Source of the DNA: Kerstersia similis
Lineage (GTDB): Bacteria; Pseudomonadota; Gammaproteobacteria; Burkholderiales; Burkholderiaceae_B
Direction of reading: 5' to 3'
Length of the DNA: 45,663 nt
Assembly: GCF_965139615.1 (NCBI RefSeq)
Contig: NZ_CBCSIQ010000031.1
Span: 1-45,663 of the forward strand
Below are positions 27,504-35,830 of the stretch, piece by piece; position 1 is the stretch's first letter; every line of letters begins with the position of its first letter. The translations under genes were made by a program, and so were the position numbers. Below the pieces are notes generated by a model. It was not told the DNA's origin. It was given only the letters and a program-made list of their open reading frames with translations, and did no database searches.

Positions 27504-27826
27504 TACACCGTGAACGACTCGCCGCAGCCGCAGGTCGCCTTTTCATTGGGGTTATTGAACTTGAAACCTTCGTTCAGCCCTTCACGGCCGTAGTCCAGTT
27601 CCGTGCCATCAATGTAGGACAGGCTCTTGGCATCGACGAACACCTTGACGCCGAAACTTTCGAACACATGGTCCGCAGGATCCGGCGTATCGACATACTC
27701 CAGCTTGTAGGCCATGCCGGAGCAGCCTGTGGTGCGAACACCCAGGCGCAAGCCGACACCCTTGCCGCGTTTCCGCAAGAACTTGTCGATGTGTTCCGCC
27801 GCTTTCGAGGTAAGGGTAACAGCCAT
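27503..27826 (-). CDS. iscA: A-type iron-sulfur carrier IscA
   Basis: Carries or assembles Fe-S clusters for target proteins, especially [4Fe-4S]. The 107 residues match the family. The three conserved cysteines are present: Cys35 in TTGCSGMAY, and Cys99 and Cys101 in TCGCGESF. It is placed between iscU and hscB, overlapping hscB by one base. Confidence 0.96.
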   Translation of the reverse strand: MAVTLTSKAAEHIDKFLRKRGKGVGLRLGVRTTGCSGMAYKLEYVDTPDPADHVFESFGVKVFVDAKSLSYIDGTELDYGREGLNEGFKFNNPNEKATCGCGESFTV

Positions 27827-27829
27827 GGC

Positions 27830-28213
27830 TCAGCTCGCGTGTTTGTCCTGATAATCCTTGATCGCCGCCTTGATGGCGTCCTCTGCCAGAATCGAGCAGT
27901 GGATTTTAACCGGCGGCAACGCCAGTTCCTGTGCGATCTCGGTGTTGCGGATTGCCGCAGCTTCGGCCAGCGTCTTGCCCTTGACCCATTCGGTGATCAG
28001 CGAGCTGGAAGCAATGGCCGAACCGCAACCGTAAGTCTTGAAGCGCGCGTCTTCAATCACACCCTCTTCGTTGACACGAATCTGCAATTTCATCACATCG
28101 CCACAGGCGGGCGCGCCCACCATGCCGGTACCCACCTTGTCGTCATCCTTATCAAAGGAACCGACGTTACGGGGATTTTCGTAGTGGTCCAGAACTTTAT
28201 CGCTATATGCCAT
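27830..28213 (-). CDS. iscU: Fe-S cluster scaffold IscU
   Basis: The scaffold on which [2Fe-2S] clusters are built from IscS-derived sulfur. The 127 residues match the family. Ligands are visible: Cys37 and Asp39 in GAPACGDVM, Cys63 in TYGCGSAIASSS and Cys106 in KIHCSILAEDA. The HscA recognition loop LPPVK is at 99-103. A strong AAGGAG lies seven bases before the ATG. Three bases separate its stop from iscA. Confidence 0.97.
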   Translation of the reverse strand: MAYSDKVLDHYENPRNVGSFDKDDDKVGTGMVGAPACGDVMKLQIRVNEEGVIEDARFKTYGCGSAIASSSLITEWVKGKTLAEAAAIRNTEIAQELALPPVKIHCSILAEDAIKAAIKDYQDKHAS

Positions 28214-28244
28214 GATGATCTCCTTGGACGACCTGTTCAGGCCA

Positions 28245-29459
28245 TCAATGCGCCGCCCATTGGACGGAATTCAAATCTATGCCTTCCTTGGCCATTTCCC
28301 ACAGCGGCGACATGTCACGCAGCTTGCCGACGCGGCCCTTGACCAGCGCAATGGCTGTGTCGATTTCTTCCTGGGTGGTGAAACGGCCCAGCGTGAAGCG
28401 GATCGAACTGTGCGCCAGTTCGTCATTGCGGCCCAGGGCGCGCAACACGTAGGAAGGCTCCAGGCTGGCCGAAGTGCAGGCCGAACCACTGGAAACCGCC
28501 AGCTCCTTGAGCGCCATGATCAAGGACTCGCCTTCAACATAATTGAAGCTGATGTTGAGGTTGCCGCAGACACGATGCTCCATGCTGCCGTTGACGTAGG
28601 TTTCTTCGATATCGCGCAGACCTTCGAGCAGTCGATCGCGCAGTGCGCCGATGCGGGCGTTATCGGCTGCCATTTCCTCGCGCGCCAGGCGGAAGGTTTC
28701 CCCCATGCCAACGATCTGGTGCGTGGCCAGCGTGCCGGAGCGGAAACCGCGCTCATGGCCACCACCATGCATCTGGGCCAGAATGCGCACACGCGGCTTG
28801 CGGCGAACATACAGGGCACCAATGCCCTTCGGACCATAGGTCTTGTGCGCGCAGAAGGACATCAAATCAACTTTCAGCTTCTGCAGGTCGATTTCAACCT
28901 TGCCGGTTGCCTGTGCCGCGTCCACATGGAAAATGATGCCGCGCTCGCGGCAGATTTCGCCAATGGTTTCGATGTCCTGGATGACGCCGATTTCGCTGTT
29001 GACGAACATGATGGACACCAGAATGGTGTCCGGACGCAGAGCTGCCTTGAAGACGTCCAGATCCAGCAGACCGTCGTCCTTGACATCCAGATAGGTCACT
29101 TCAAAGCCCAGGCGCTCCATTTCGCGGCAGGTATCCAGCACAGCCTTGTGCTCGGTCTTGACCGTGATGATGTGCTTGCCCTTGTCGGCATAAAAATGCG
29201 CGGCGCCCTTGATGGCGAGGTTGTCGGACTCCGTGGCGCCCGACGTCCAGATGATTTCCCGCGGATCCGCGTTGATCAACTTGGCAACTTCTGCCCGTGC
29301 ATTTTCGACGGCTTCCTCGGCTTCCCAGCCATAGGCGTGGGAACGCGAAGCAGGATTGCCGAAATGCTCGCCCAGGTAAGGCACCATTTTTTCGATCACG
29401 CGAGGATCGACAGGCGTGGTTGCAGCGTTATCAAGATAGATGAGGCGGTTGATAGTCAT
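28245..29459 (-). CDS. iscS: Cysteine desulfurase IscS
   Basis: A PLP enzyme that removes sulfur from cysteine and passes it to IscU, and to tRNA-thiolation enzymes. It has 404 residues, the same as E. coli IscS. The PLP lysine falls at 206 (CAHKTYGPKGIG) and the catalytic loop cysteine at 328 (SSGSACTSAS), identical positions to E. coli. The end LNSVQWAAH matches the family C-terminus. It lies 24 bases after iscR and 31 before iscU. Confidence 0.97.
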   Translation of the reverse strand: MTINRLIYLDNAATTPVDPRVIEKMVPYLGEHFGNPASRSHAYGWEAEEAVENARAEVAKLINADPREIIWTSGATESDNLAIKGAAHFYADKGKHIITVKTEHKAVLDTCREMERLGFEVTYLDVKDDGLLDLDVFKAALRPDTILVSIMFVNSEIGVIQDIETIGEICRERGIIFHVDAAQATGKVEIDLQKLKVDLMSFCAHKTYGPKGIGALYVRRKPRVRILAQMHGGGHERGFRSGTLATHQIVGMGETFRLAREEMAADNARIGALRDRLLEGLRDIEETYVNGSMEHRVCGNLNISFNYVEGESLIMALKELAVSSGSACTSASLEPSYVLRALGRNDELAHSSIRFTLGRFTTQEEIDTAIALVKGRVGKLRDMSPLWEMAKEGIDLNSVQWAAH

Positions 29460-29483
29460 GAAAAGCTCCGGAAATTCTGGACA

Positions 29484-30023
29484 TCAGGCCACGGCATGCG
29501 TCGCGGCGGCCTTGTTTGCTGCCGGCCGGCAGGACGATTTCTCGACCCGGACCGCAGTGGAAACTCCGTGCTCGGCATCCTGGCTGGCTTCCTGCAGCAT
29601 GCGCATGCGATGCTGATCGACCAGATCCTGCAGAGATACGGAATCAAGGTAATCCACCATTTTTCGGTTCAGCGTGGACCACAGTTCATGCGTCATGCAT
29701 TTGCCGGAGCGGCCATCCTTGCCGCTGCTACAGTCGCGCTTGCCGCCACAACTGGTGGCGTCCAGCGGTTCATCCACAGCAAAAATGATGTCCGCGACAG
29801 TCACCTTGCGCGCCACACGAGCCAGCGAATAACCGCCGCCCGGGCCGCGCATGCTCTCCACCAGTTCATGGCGGCGCAGTTTGCCGAACAATTGCTCCAG
29901 GTAGGAAAGCGAGATGTTCTGCCGCTGACTGATGGCGGCCAGCGTTACGGGACCGCTATGCTGGCGCAAGGCCAGGTCTATCATGGCGGTCACGGCAAAA
30001 CGACCCTTGGTGGTCAAGCGCAT
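29484..30023 (-). CDS. iscR: Iron-sulfur cluster regulator IscR
   Basis: An Rrf2-family [2Fe-2S] transcription factor that represses its own isc operon when clusters are plentiful. The 179-residue protein starts MRLTTKGRFAVTAMIDLA, with the winged helix at 1-75. Ligands: Cys92, Cys98, Cys109 and His112 (CMTH). The spacing from the second to the third cysteine is five residues longer than the C98-C104 spacing of E. coli. An AGGAG lies six bases before the ATG. A 25-bp palindrome fitting an IscR type 1 site overlaps its promoter. It is the first gene of the isc operon. Confidence 0.95.
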   Translation of the reverse strand: MRLTTKGRFAVTAMIDLALRQHSGPVTLAAISQRQNISLSYLEQLFGKLRRHELVESMRGPGGGYSLARVARKVTVADIIFAVDEPLDATSCGGKRDCSSGKDGRSGKCMTHELWSTLNRKMVDYLDSVSLQDLVDQHRMRMLQEASQDAEHGVSTAVRVEKSSCRPAANKAAATHAVA

Positions 30024-30076
30024 GACAAGCTCCTGTGATCTGCCGGGCCCACATCAACATGCGGTAGCCCAGCGCT

Positions 30077-30125
30077 ATTCCCGAGTGATTAACTCAAGTA
30101 TAACGAATTCCCGAGTGTCTTGCTA
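30077..30125 (-). promoter_or_regulatory. isc operon promoter with IscR type 1 box
   Basis: On the reverse strand, ATACTTGAGT, five spacer bases and ACTCGGGAAT (30077-30101) form a 25-bp imperfect palindrome like the E. coli type 1 IscR site. It overlaps a TATACT -10 box (30098-30103); a weak -35 TAGCAA lies at 30120-30125, 16 bases away. A second copy of the ACTCGGGAAT half-site is at 30107-30116. Binding by [2Fe-2S]-IscR here would block RNA polymerase. Confidence 0.75.
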
Positions 30126-30139
30126 GGATTAATAGACCA

Positions 30140-30162
30140 GAAAAAGCCGCGTCGAACGCGGC
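30140..30162 (-). terminator. Intrinsic terminator of the phosphatase gene, before the isc promoter
   Basis: On the reverse strand GCCGCG and CGCGGC form a 6-bp stem with a 5-base loop followed by five T. It insulates the isc promoter from the upstream phosphatase gene. Confidence 0.85.
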
Positions 30163-30198
30163 CTCTTCATGCGGCAAGCCCTAACGCGCCAAACGGCG

Positions 30199-30690
30199 TC
30201 AGGCGGCCTGGTACTGCGTGACCCGCTTGCGCAGGAAATCCAGCATGCCCTGACAGGCATCCTCAATGTAATCCAGCGTTTTACCAAAGCCTTCCGGGCC
30301 ACCATAGAATGGATCGGGCACCGTTGCCTCTTCATGCTCATTGGCGAAACTCATCAGCAAACGCAACTTGTGCTGATAGGCACGAGGACACACCTGCTTG
30401 AGCGCCGTCAGGTTTTCCCAATCCATGGCCAGCACGAGATCGTAATCCTGAAAATCCTGAGCAGTCACCAGACGTGCGCGCTGCTGGGAAATATCGTAGC
30501 CACGCTTGCGCGCCGCCGCCTGCGCACGCGCATCGGGGGCCTCACCGACATGATAGTCGTGAGTGCCTGCGGAAGCGACGCCAATCAGTCGGGAAAGTCC
30601 GGCATCATTAATCAAATGCCGGAAAACACCCTCCGCACTGGGCGATCTGCAAATGTTGCCCATGCAGATGAAAAGTACCTTGGTCATCAT
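30199..30690 (-). CDS. Low-molecular-weight protein tyrosine phosphatase
   Basis: A cytoplasmic phosphatase of about 18 kDa acting on phosphotyrosine proteins; in bacteria it is often paired with tyrosine kinases controlling exopolysaccharide. The 163-residue protein has the N-terminal P-loop CMGNICRS (CX5R) directly after VLFI, and the general-acid aspartate in VPDPFYGGPEGF near the C-terminus. No kinase lies next to it. The ATG at 30690 or the next at 30687 is the start; the upstream open frame to 30798 has no family likeness and no ribosome binding site. Single-gene unit ending in a terminator. Confidence 0.92.
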   Translation of the reverse strand: MMTKVLFICMGNICRSPSAEGVFRHLINDAGLSRLIGVASAGTHDYHVGEAPDARAQAAARKRGYDISQQRARLVTAQDFQDYDLVLAMDWENLTALKQVCPRAYQHKLRLLMSFANEHEEATVPDPFYGGPEGFGKTLDYIEDACQGMLDFLRKRVTQYQAA

Positions 30691-30947
30691 GGGGCGTAAG
30701 TGTGCGGGAAAACCCCCAACATGGCAAGCATTTTTTGCCCATTTCCGGCAATTGAAATCGCCGCGAAATAACGAAAAAAATAGCGAAAAATCCATCAACC
30801 CGCTGCCATAGCATGCCTAGTCATCAACTCGGAAATTCGCTCCAAGCCAGCGCAGACAGGCGCCCTGCCGCGCCAGCGCAACGCTTTGGCACTATCTTCC
30901 AAAGCCCCAGGAAAATTACCTTTCGGCGCAGTTTCCAAAGACAGAAT
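30691..30947. other. Gene-free region between divergent phosphatase and lipoprotein genes
   Basis: About 260 bases with no credible coding frame. It should hold the phosphatase promoter (reverse) and any upstream regulatory sites of the lipoprotein gene. I see an A-rich stretch near 30770-30790 but no clear palindrome or repeat. Confidence 0.4.
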
Positions 30948-31005
30948 TTGACACTTCTTTCACGCGGGCTTGATATTTGACACGTTTTTTATGAATATCG
31001 ACTAA
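30948..31005 (+). promoter_or_regulatory. Tandem sigma70-type promoters of the lipoprotein gene
   Basis: A perfect TTGACA (30948-30953) with a 17-base spacer to TGATAT (30971-30976). Directly after comes a second perfect TTGACA (30977-30982) with a 17-base spacer to a poorer GACTAA (31000-31005). Both face the lipoprotein gene, leaving an untranslated leader of roughly 150-180 bases. Confidence 0.7.
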
Positions 31006-31163
31006 CAAGCCAGATAAAAAAGGATTAGCCTATACGGCGACGGATGGAAATCTTTCCCTGTAATCCGTTCGGGCGAGCGAAACACCACAGATAGATTCCT
31101 GTACTGCATTTCGCCACCCCGTCCTTATTTGCCTTCTTCGTCCGTCCATCGGGAGTAATATCA

Positions 31164-31658
31164 ATGAATACGAAACTCAATCGCATTGCAATCGGTGCCA
31201 TTGCAGCCTCACTGCTGGCACTCGCTGCATGCGAGCAAAAAACCAACTCCGCACCTGCGCCGGCCCCGAGCAGCAGCGCGCCTGCCCAGACCCCCGCCCC
31301 GGCGGCTGAGGCACCGGCAGCAAGCACGCCCGCCCCCGGCACACCGGAAGCCGCTCCTGCCGCCCCCCAGGCACCGGAAGCTGCGCAGGAAAGCACTTTT
31401 CGCGACAGCGTGAGCCGCAGCCTGGATAAAGCGCGCGACACAACGGAAGATGCCGCCAAGAAGACCCAGGACGCCATCAGCGAAGCAACCGAGAAGGTGA
31501 CGGAAGACGCCAAGAAAATTGGTGAGGATGTGACGGAAAAAACCCAGGCCTTGCAAGATCGCATCAGCACTGCGACTGAATCCTCCAAGACGGAAATCGA
31601 CAAGGCCGGCAGCACGCCGGACGGCATCAGCAGCGCAACCGAAGCCACCAAGCAGTAA
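31164..31658 (+). CDS. Small lipoprotein with Ala/Pro-rich linker and amphipathic repeat
   Basis: A 164-residue lipoprotein. The signal peptide ends in lipobox LAAC, with lipidated Cys23. Residue 24 is Glu, not Asp, so sorting to the outer membrane by Lol is expected. Residues 28-75 are a low-complexity Ala/Pro/Ser linker. Residues 77-160 are charged and helical with recurring K/E-D-A-x-x-K and T-E-K units, resembling LEA-like or apolipoprotein-like amphipathic helices. GGGAG lies about nine bases before the ATG. Tandem strong promoters upstream suggest high expression. No known family is recognised with confidence; a cell-envelope stress or spacer role is a guess. Confidence 0.82.
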   Translation: MNTKLNRIAIGAIAASLLALAACEQKTNSAPAPAPSSSAPAQTPAPAAEAPAASTPAPGTPEAAPAAPQAPEAAQESTFRDSVSRSLDKARDTTEDAAKKTQDAISEATEKVTEDAKKIGEDVTEKTQALQDRISTATESSKTEIDKAGSTPDGISSATEATKQ

Positions 31659-31717
31659 TACCGGCAGCAGTAACAGCACAGCGACCTAGCCAGAAACGGC
31701 CAGGCGCCCTGCGACAG

Positions 31718-31755
31718 GAAGCCACGGCGCCATACCCTCATGGCGCCGTGGCTTC
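31718..31755 (+). terminator. Perfect 16-bp inverted repeat after the lipoprotein gene
   Basis: GAAGCCACGGCGCCAT (31718-31733) and ATGGCGCCGTGGCTTC (31740-31755) pair perfectly around a 6-base loop. It lies 59 bases after the lipoprotein stop. No long T-run follows (GTCTGTTTCC), but the stem is very stable; a terminator or 3' stabiliser is likely. Confidence 0.6.
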
Positions 31756-31843
31756 GTCTGTTTCCATACATGCAACGCAACCGATGTCGGCGTATCCGCG
31801 CCCTGGCTGCGATAGCTGATGCCACGCTTTTCACTTCCTCCGC

Positions 31844-31872
31844 TGCACACCAATATTTTTTTATGCTATAGT
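31844..31872 (+). promoter_or_regulatory. Promoter of tRNA-Met
   Basis: An extended -10 (TGC TATAGT, hexamer 31867-31872) lies 17 bases after a weak -35 TGCACA (31844-31849). The tRNA 5' end is 62 bases downstream. Confidence 0.55.
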
Positions 31873-31933
31873 CGCGATCTTCGCTGGTGCTTTGCCATTC
31901 GAACCCGTTCGATTTGGCCTGGCTTTGCGAGTT

Positions 31934-32010
<77 letters not shown>

Positions 32011-32020
32011 GAATTTCCTG

Positions 32021-32054
32021 AAAAAGGCCAGTCTCGCAAAGACTGGCCTTTTTT
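32021..32054 (+). terminator. Intrinsic terminator of tRNA-Met
   Basis: GGCCAGTCT (32026-32034) and AGACTGGCC (32040-32048) form a 9-bp stem flanked by A5 and T6 runs. It starts 11 bases after the tRNA end. Confidence 0.92.
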
Positions 32055-32207
32055 CGTTCAAGCCGGGAGTTGCTCCCTGTGCTGCCCCAAATTCACGGAC
32101 TGTAGCAGTAGCATACGAACTCCGGATCGCGTCGGCCTAGCATGACAGGACTCACGGCGCATACTGCCTAGCCATTTCTCTGTGCCCGCACTTTCGGGAT
32201 ACTCACC

Positions 32208-33263
32208 ATGACTCTGCTCGTTACTGGCGGTGCCGGCTTTATCGGCAGTCATTTTATTCTCGAGTGGTTTAACCACAACCAGGAAACCGTTCTTAATCTT
32301 GATGCCCTGAACTACGCCGGCAACATGGCCAACCTGGCGCCACTGAAACAAGATGCTCGCCATCGGTTTGTTCACGGCGATATCCGCGATCGCGATCTGC
32401 TGGCCCAAGTCTTGGCCGATCACCGGCCTCGCGCACTGGTGCATTTCGCTGCACAAACCCACGTGGACCGATCCATCGACGATCCCACTGCCTTCATTCA
32501 GACAAATGTCGATGGCACCGGCGTCCTGCTGGAAGCTTGTCGCCATTACTGGAGTGCCTTACCAGAAGACGAACGTGCAAGCTTTCGCTTTCTGCACATT
32601 TCCACCGATGAAGTCTATGGCTCTCTCTCCCTCACGGCTGACGCTGCAACGGAAGCCCACCCTTATCGGCCCAGCAGCCCCTATTCTGCAAGCAAGGCAG
32701 CGAGTGACCATCTGGTCATGGCCTGGCACAGAACCTACGGCCTACCTGTTCTGATTTCTCACTGCTCCAATAACTACGGCCCCCACCAGTTTCCCGAGAA
32801 GCTGATTCCCTTATTTCTGGCCAACGCCCTCGCAGGCAAATCGCTGCCCTTGTACGGCAACGGACTACAGCAGCGCGATTGGCTGTACGTCAGCGATCAC
32901 TGCACCGCCTTGCGCATGCTGCTTGCCGATGGACGTCCTGGCCAACGCTATAACATCGGCAGCGGAACCGAAACCAGCAATCTTGAAATTGCGCTCACCT
33001 TGTGCGCCTTGCTGGATCAGCGGCGGCCGCGCACAGACGGCCGTCCTTATGCGGAACAAATCAGACATGTCGCCGACCGCCCTGGACATGATATGCGCTA
33101 CGCGCTGGATACACGGAAAATCCAGCAGCAGTTGGGCTGGAAAGCAAAGATACCCCTACACGATGGCCTGGCGACAACGGTGGATTGGTATTTGACCAAC
33201 CCCGCATGGAGCCCCCTCGCAATCAGCACTGAAACGCCAGCCTGGCGTGAGCATCGCCCATGA
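32208..33263 (+). CDS. rfbB: dTDP-glucose 4,6-dehydratase
   Basis: Second enzyme of dTDP-L-rhamnose synthesis (also called RmlB). It uses bound NAD+ to convert dTDP-glucose to the 4-keto-6-deoxy sugar. The 351-residue protein has the Rossmann motif TGGAGFIGSH at the N-terminus, FAAQTHVDRSI, the active-site ISTDEVYG, the YSASKA catalytic Tyr/Lys pair and NNYGPHQFPEKLIP, all diagnostic of RmlB. First gene of an rfbBDAC operon whose genes all overlap; it shares ATGA with rfbD. The region between the tRNA-Met terminator and the ATG (about 150 bases) has no JUMPstart/ops element that I can see. Confidence 0.96.
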   Translation: MTLLVTGGAGFIGSHFILEWFNHNQETVLNLDALNYAGNMANLAPLKQDARHRFVHGDIRDRDLLAQVLADHRPRALVHFAAQTHVDRSIDDPTAFIQTNVDGTGVLLEACRHYWSALPEDERASFRFLHISTDEVYGSLSLTADAATEAHPYRPSSPYSASKAASDHLVMAWHRTYGLPVLISHCSNNYGPHQFPEKLIPLFLANALAGKSLPLYGNGLQQRDWLYVSDHCTALRMLLADGRPGQRYNIGSGTETSNLEIALTLCALLDQRRPRTDGRPYAEQIRHVADRPGHDMRYALDTRKIQQQLGWKAKIPLHDGLATTVDWYLTNPAWSPLAISTETPAWREHRP

Positions 33264-34234
33264 GTTCCATTTTGCTCTTCGGTGCCAACGGACAATTGGG
33301 TCGAGCTTTGGTGCGACACCTGGAACACCACGGCTTCCCTGCTTTCCCGGGATGCTCCAACCCATCTCGCCGACTGCTCCTACATACTCCAACACGAGCA
33401 CAATGCGATCTGCGCGATGAAGCCAGCATCACCGCACTCATTCATGACTGCCGTCCTCAAGTCATTCTTAATGCTGCAGCGTTCACCGCTGTGGATCGTG
33501 CTGAAACGGAAAAACAGCAGGCCCATGCCATCAATGGCTCAGCCGTGGCTGCCATGGCAGATGCCGCTGCCCGCACCAGCAGCTGGCTAGTACATTTTTC
33601 CACTGATTATGTGTTCGATGGCAAACTGCATCGGGCATACCACGAAGAAGACATGCCCCGGCCCTTGTCTGTTTACGGCCAAAGCAAGCTTGAGGGTGAA
33701 CAGGCGGTTCTAACCAGCCACTGCCACCACCTGATTTTCCGTACGAGCTGGCTTTACAGCAACGGCCCAGGCAATTTCCTAAGCACTATTCTTCAACGCC
33801 TGCAGCAAAACCCATCCAGCCCCTTGAATATCATCGCGGACACGCGCGGCACGCCAAGCAGCGCCTCACGCGTCGCCAGCGCGTCCCTGGCTGCGCTGGC
33901 GCAATGCCTGCACGCGGAACCTGCCCATGCTCCTGGCGGCCTGTACCATCTGAGTGCCGGCGGCTGCACAAGCTGGTACGACTATGCCCAATTTGCGACG
34001 CAATATGCGGAAACATTGGGCTTGGTACCCTGCAACAGCAGCGCACGCCTGCATCCCATCACCGCAAGCGAATGGCCGGCACCGGCGCCACGCCCACAGA
34101 ATTCCCAGCTGAATAATCTGCGGTTTCAACAACAATTCGGCCTGACAATCCCCAACTGGCACGATGATGTGCGCCTGACCCTGGAACTCCTTGCCCGGCA
34201 GCCCGGAGGGCTGACTCCGCCCCATGAAAACTAG
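33260..34234 (+). CDS. rfbD: dTDP-4-dehydrorhamnose reductase
   Basis: Last enzyme of the pathway (RmlD): NAD(P)H reduction to dTDP-L-rhamnose. The 324-residue protein shows LLFGANGQLGRALV, NAAAFTAVDRAE, FSTDYVFDG, and the catalytic VYGQSKLEGE Tyr/Lys pair. It overlaps rfbB by ATGA and rfbA by 11 bases, so its translation is coupled to both. It is a little longer than E. coli RmlD (299), with a roughly 10-residue insertion near HHGFPAFPGCSNPSRR. Confidence 0.95.
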   Translation: MSSILLFGANGQLGRALVRHLEHHGFPAFPGCSNPSRRLLLHTPTRAQCDLRDEASITALIHDCRPQVILNAAAFTAVDRAETEKQQAHAINGSAVAAMADAAARTSSWLVHFSTDYVFDGKLHRAYHEEDMPRPLSVYGQSKLEGEQAVLTSHCHHLIFRTSWLYSNGPGNFLSTILQRLQQNPSSPLNIIADTRGTPSSASRVASASLAALAQCLHAEPAHAPGGLYHLSAGGCTSWYDYAQFATQYAETLGLVPCNSSARLHPITASEWPAPAPRPQNSQLNNLRFQQQFGLTIPNWHDDVRLTLELLARQPGGLTPPHEN

Positions 34235-35120
34235 CCCAACTTCCCGTAAAGGCATCCTACTCGCTGGCGGCTCAGGTACCCGCCTGTACCCGGCTACGCT
34301 GGCCATTTCCAAACAACTGCTACCTGTGTATGACAAACCGATGGTCTATTATCCGTTGACCACGCTCATGCTGACCGGCATACGGGAAATACTGATCATC
34401 AGCACACCTGCAGACACCCCGCTGTTTCAGCGCCTGCTGGGCGATGGCAGCCAATGGGGTCTGTCCCTGAGTTACGCTGTCCAGGCCGAGCCTGGCGGCA
34501 TTGCCCAAGCCCTGATCATTGCCCGCGACTTTCTTGCCGGCCACCCCAGCGCACTGATACTGGGCGACAATATTTTCCATGGTCACGATCTGGCACCGCT
34601 CTTGCGCCACTGCTGCGCCCAAACTGATCAGGCAACAGTTTTTGCATATCGGGTGCAGGATGCGCAACGCTATGGCGTCGTCGAGTTCGACCAACATGGC
34701 ACAGCAATTGCGATTGAAGAAAAGCCCAGGCAGCCGAAATCCGACTATGCTGTCACAGGCCTATATTTTTACGATGCCAGCGCCACCGATCGCGCCCAAT
34801 TGTTGCGTCCTTCTGCACGCGGCGAATTGGAAATTACCGATTTGAATCTCTCCTATCTGGCACAACGTAAGCTACATGTTGAAACCCTGGGCCGAGGTTA
34901 CGCGTGGCTGGATACAGGCACCCATGAAGCCCTACAGGAAGCCAGCCAATTCATTGCCACACTGGAAAAACGGCAAGGTCTCAAGGTGGCCTGCCCCGAA
35001 GAAATTGCCTATCGCCTGGGATATATCAACACGCCACAACTGCAGGCGCTTGCCGATGCCATGCCCAACAGCCCTTATGGACACTACCTGGCCACACTGC
35101 CACGCTCACGGGTGTTCTGA
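34224..35120 (+). CDS. rfbA: Glucose-1-phosphate thymidylyltransferase
   Basis: First enzyme of the pathway (RmlA): glucose-1-phosphate + dTTP to dTDP-glucose. The 298 residues are typical. Signatures: KGILLAGGSGTRLYPAT (nucleotide loop), SKQLLPVYDKPMVYYPLTTL, LILGDNIFHG (metal-binding Asp) and LGRGYAWLDTGTHEAL. It overlaps rfbD by 11 bases, and its stop overlaps the rfbC start (TGATG). Confidence 0.96.
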   Translation: MKTSPTSRKGILLAGGSGTRLYPATLAISKQLLPVYDKPMVYYPLTTLMLTGIREILIISTPADTPLFQRLLGDGSQWGLSLSYAVQAEPGGIAQALIIARDFLAGHPSALILGDNIFHGHDLAPLLRHCCAQTDQATVFAYRVQDAQRYGVVEFDQHGTAIAIEEKPRQPKSDYAVTGLYFYDASATDRAQLLRPSARGELEITDLNLSYLAQRKLHVETLGRGYAWLDTGTHEALQEASQFIATLEKRQGLKVACPEEIAYRLGYINTPQLQALADAMPNSPYGHYLATLPRSRVF

Positions 35121-35665
35121 TGCAAGTGGAAACGACACATCTACCGGGCGTCATGCTGTTCAGCCCGAAGATCCACACGGACGCACGCGGCTATTTTCTA
35201 GAAAATGTGAACCTACGTCGGCTACGGGAAGCACTGGCGCTTCCCACACTGGAATTCGTTCAGGAAAATCTTTCGCAGTCACGCCGCCATGTCCTGCGAG
35301 GCCTGCACTTCCAGCGTGAGCCACACGCACAAGGCAAACTCATCAGCGTCACGGCAGGAGAGATTTTCGATGTCGCGGTCGATATCCGTCCCGACTCCCC
35401 GACTTTCGGCCGCTGGACCGGTACTCTGCTATCCGCCAGCAACCGTCGCCTGTTTTGGATACCTCCCGGCTATGCCCATGGATTCTTGACGCTTTCCGAG
35501 CATGCGGATTGCCTCTACCGAACCACCCATTACTGGAATGCAGCAGCAGAAGGTTCCATACGCTGGAATGACCCGACCCTTGCAATAGACTGGCCCTTGT
35601 CTGCCCCGCCCATTCTCTCGGATCGAGATCAAGCTGCACCGCTACTGCAGAATGCACTGCCATAG
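35120..35665 (+). CDS. rfbC: dTDP-4-dehydrorhamnose 3,5-epimerase
   Basis: Third enzyme of the pathway (RmlC), a cupin that epimerises C3 and C5 of the keto sugar. The 181-residue protein has DARGYFLENVN, VQENLSQSRRHVLRGLHFQ (catalytic His region), KLISVTAGEIFDVAVDIR and WIPPGYAHGFLTLSE. Last gene of the operon; no glycosyltransferase or polymerase follows, and the next genes are on the other strand. Confidence 0.96.
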   Translation: MQVETTHLPGVMLFSPKIHTDARGYFLENVNLRRLREALALPTLEFVQENLSQSRRHVLRGLHFQREPHAQGKLISVTAGEIFDVAVDIRPDSPTFGRWTGTLLSASNRRLFWIPPGYAHGFLTLSEHADCLYRTTHYWNAAAEGSIRWNDPTLAIDWPLSAPPILSDRDQAAPLLQNALP

Positions 35666-35830
35666 TTCGGCCCATCCATTGACCTACATGCGCAGAAAGC
35701 GAGAAGCAGGCACGAAGCCAAACCAGCCATTCCATTCAAGCCTGTTGCAACCGACGCGCCTCAAGCCCCATCCCTACCAAAAACCTTCCCTGCGCATTCC
35801 CAGCACGGACAGCACGGCGGTGGGAAACTC

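Noticed and set aside
32055..32207. JUMPstart/ops element upstream of the rhamnose operon
   Set aside because: A GTAGCAGTAGC stretch is present, but it does not match the ops core GGCGGTAGC.
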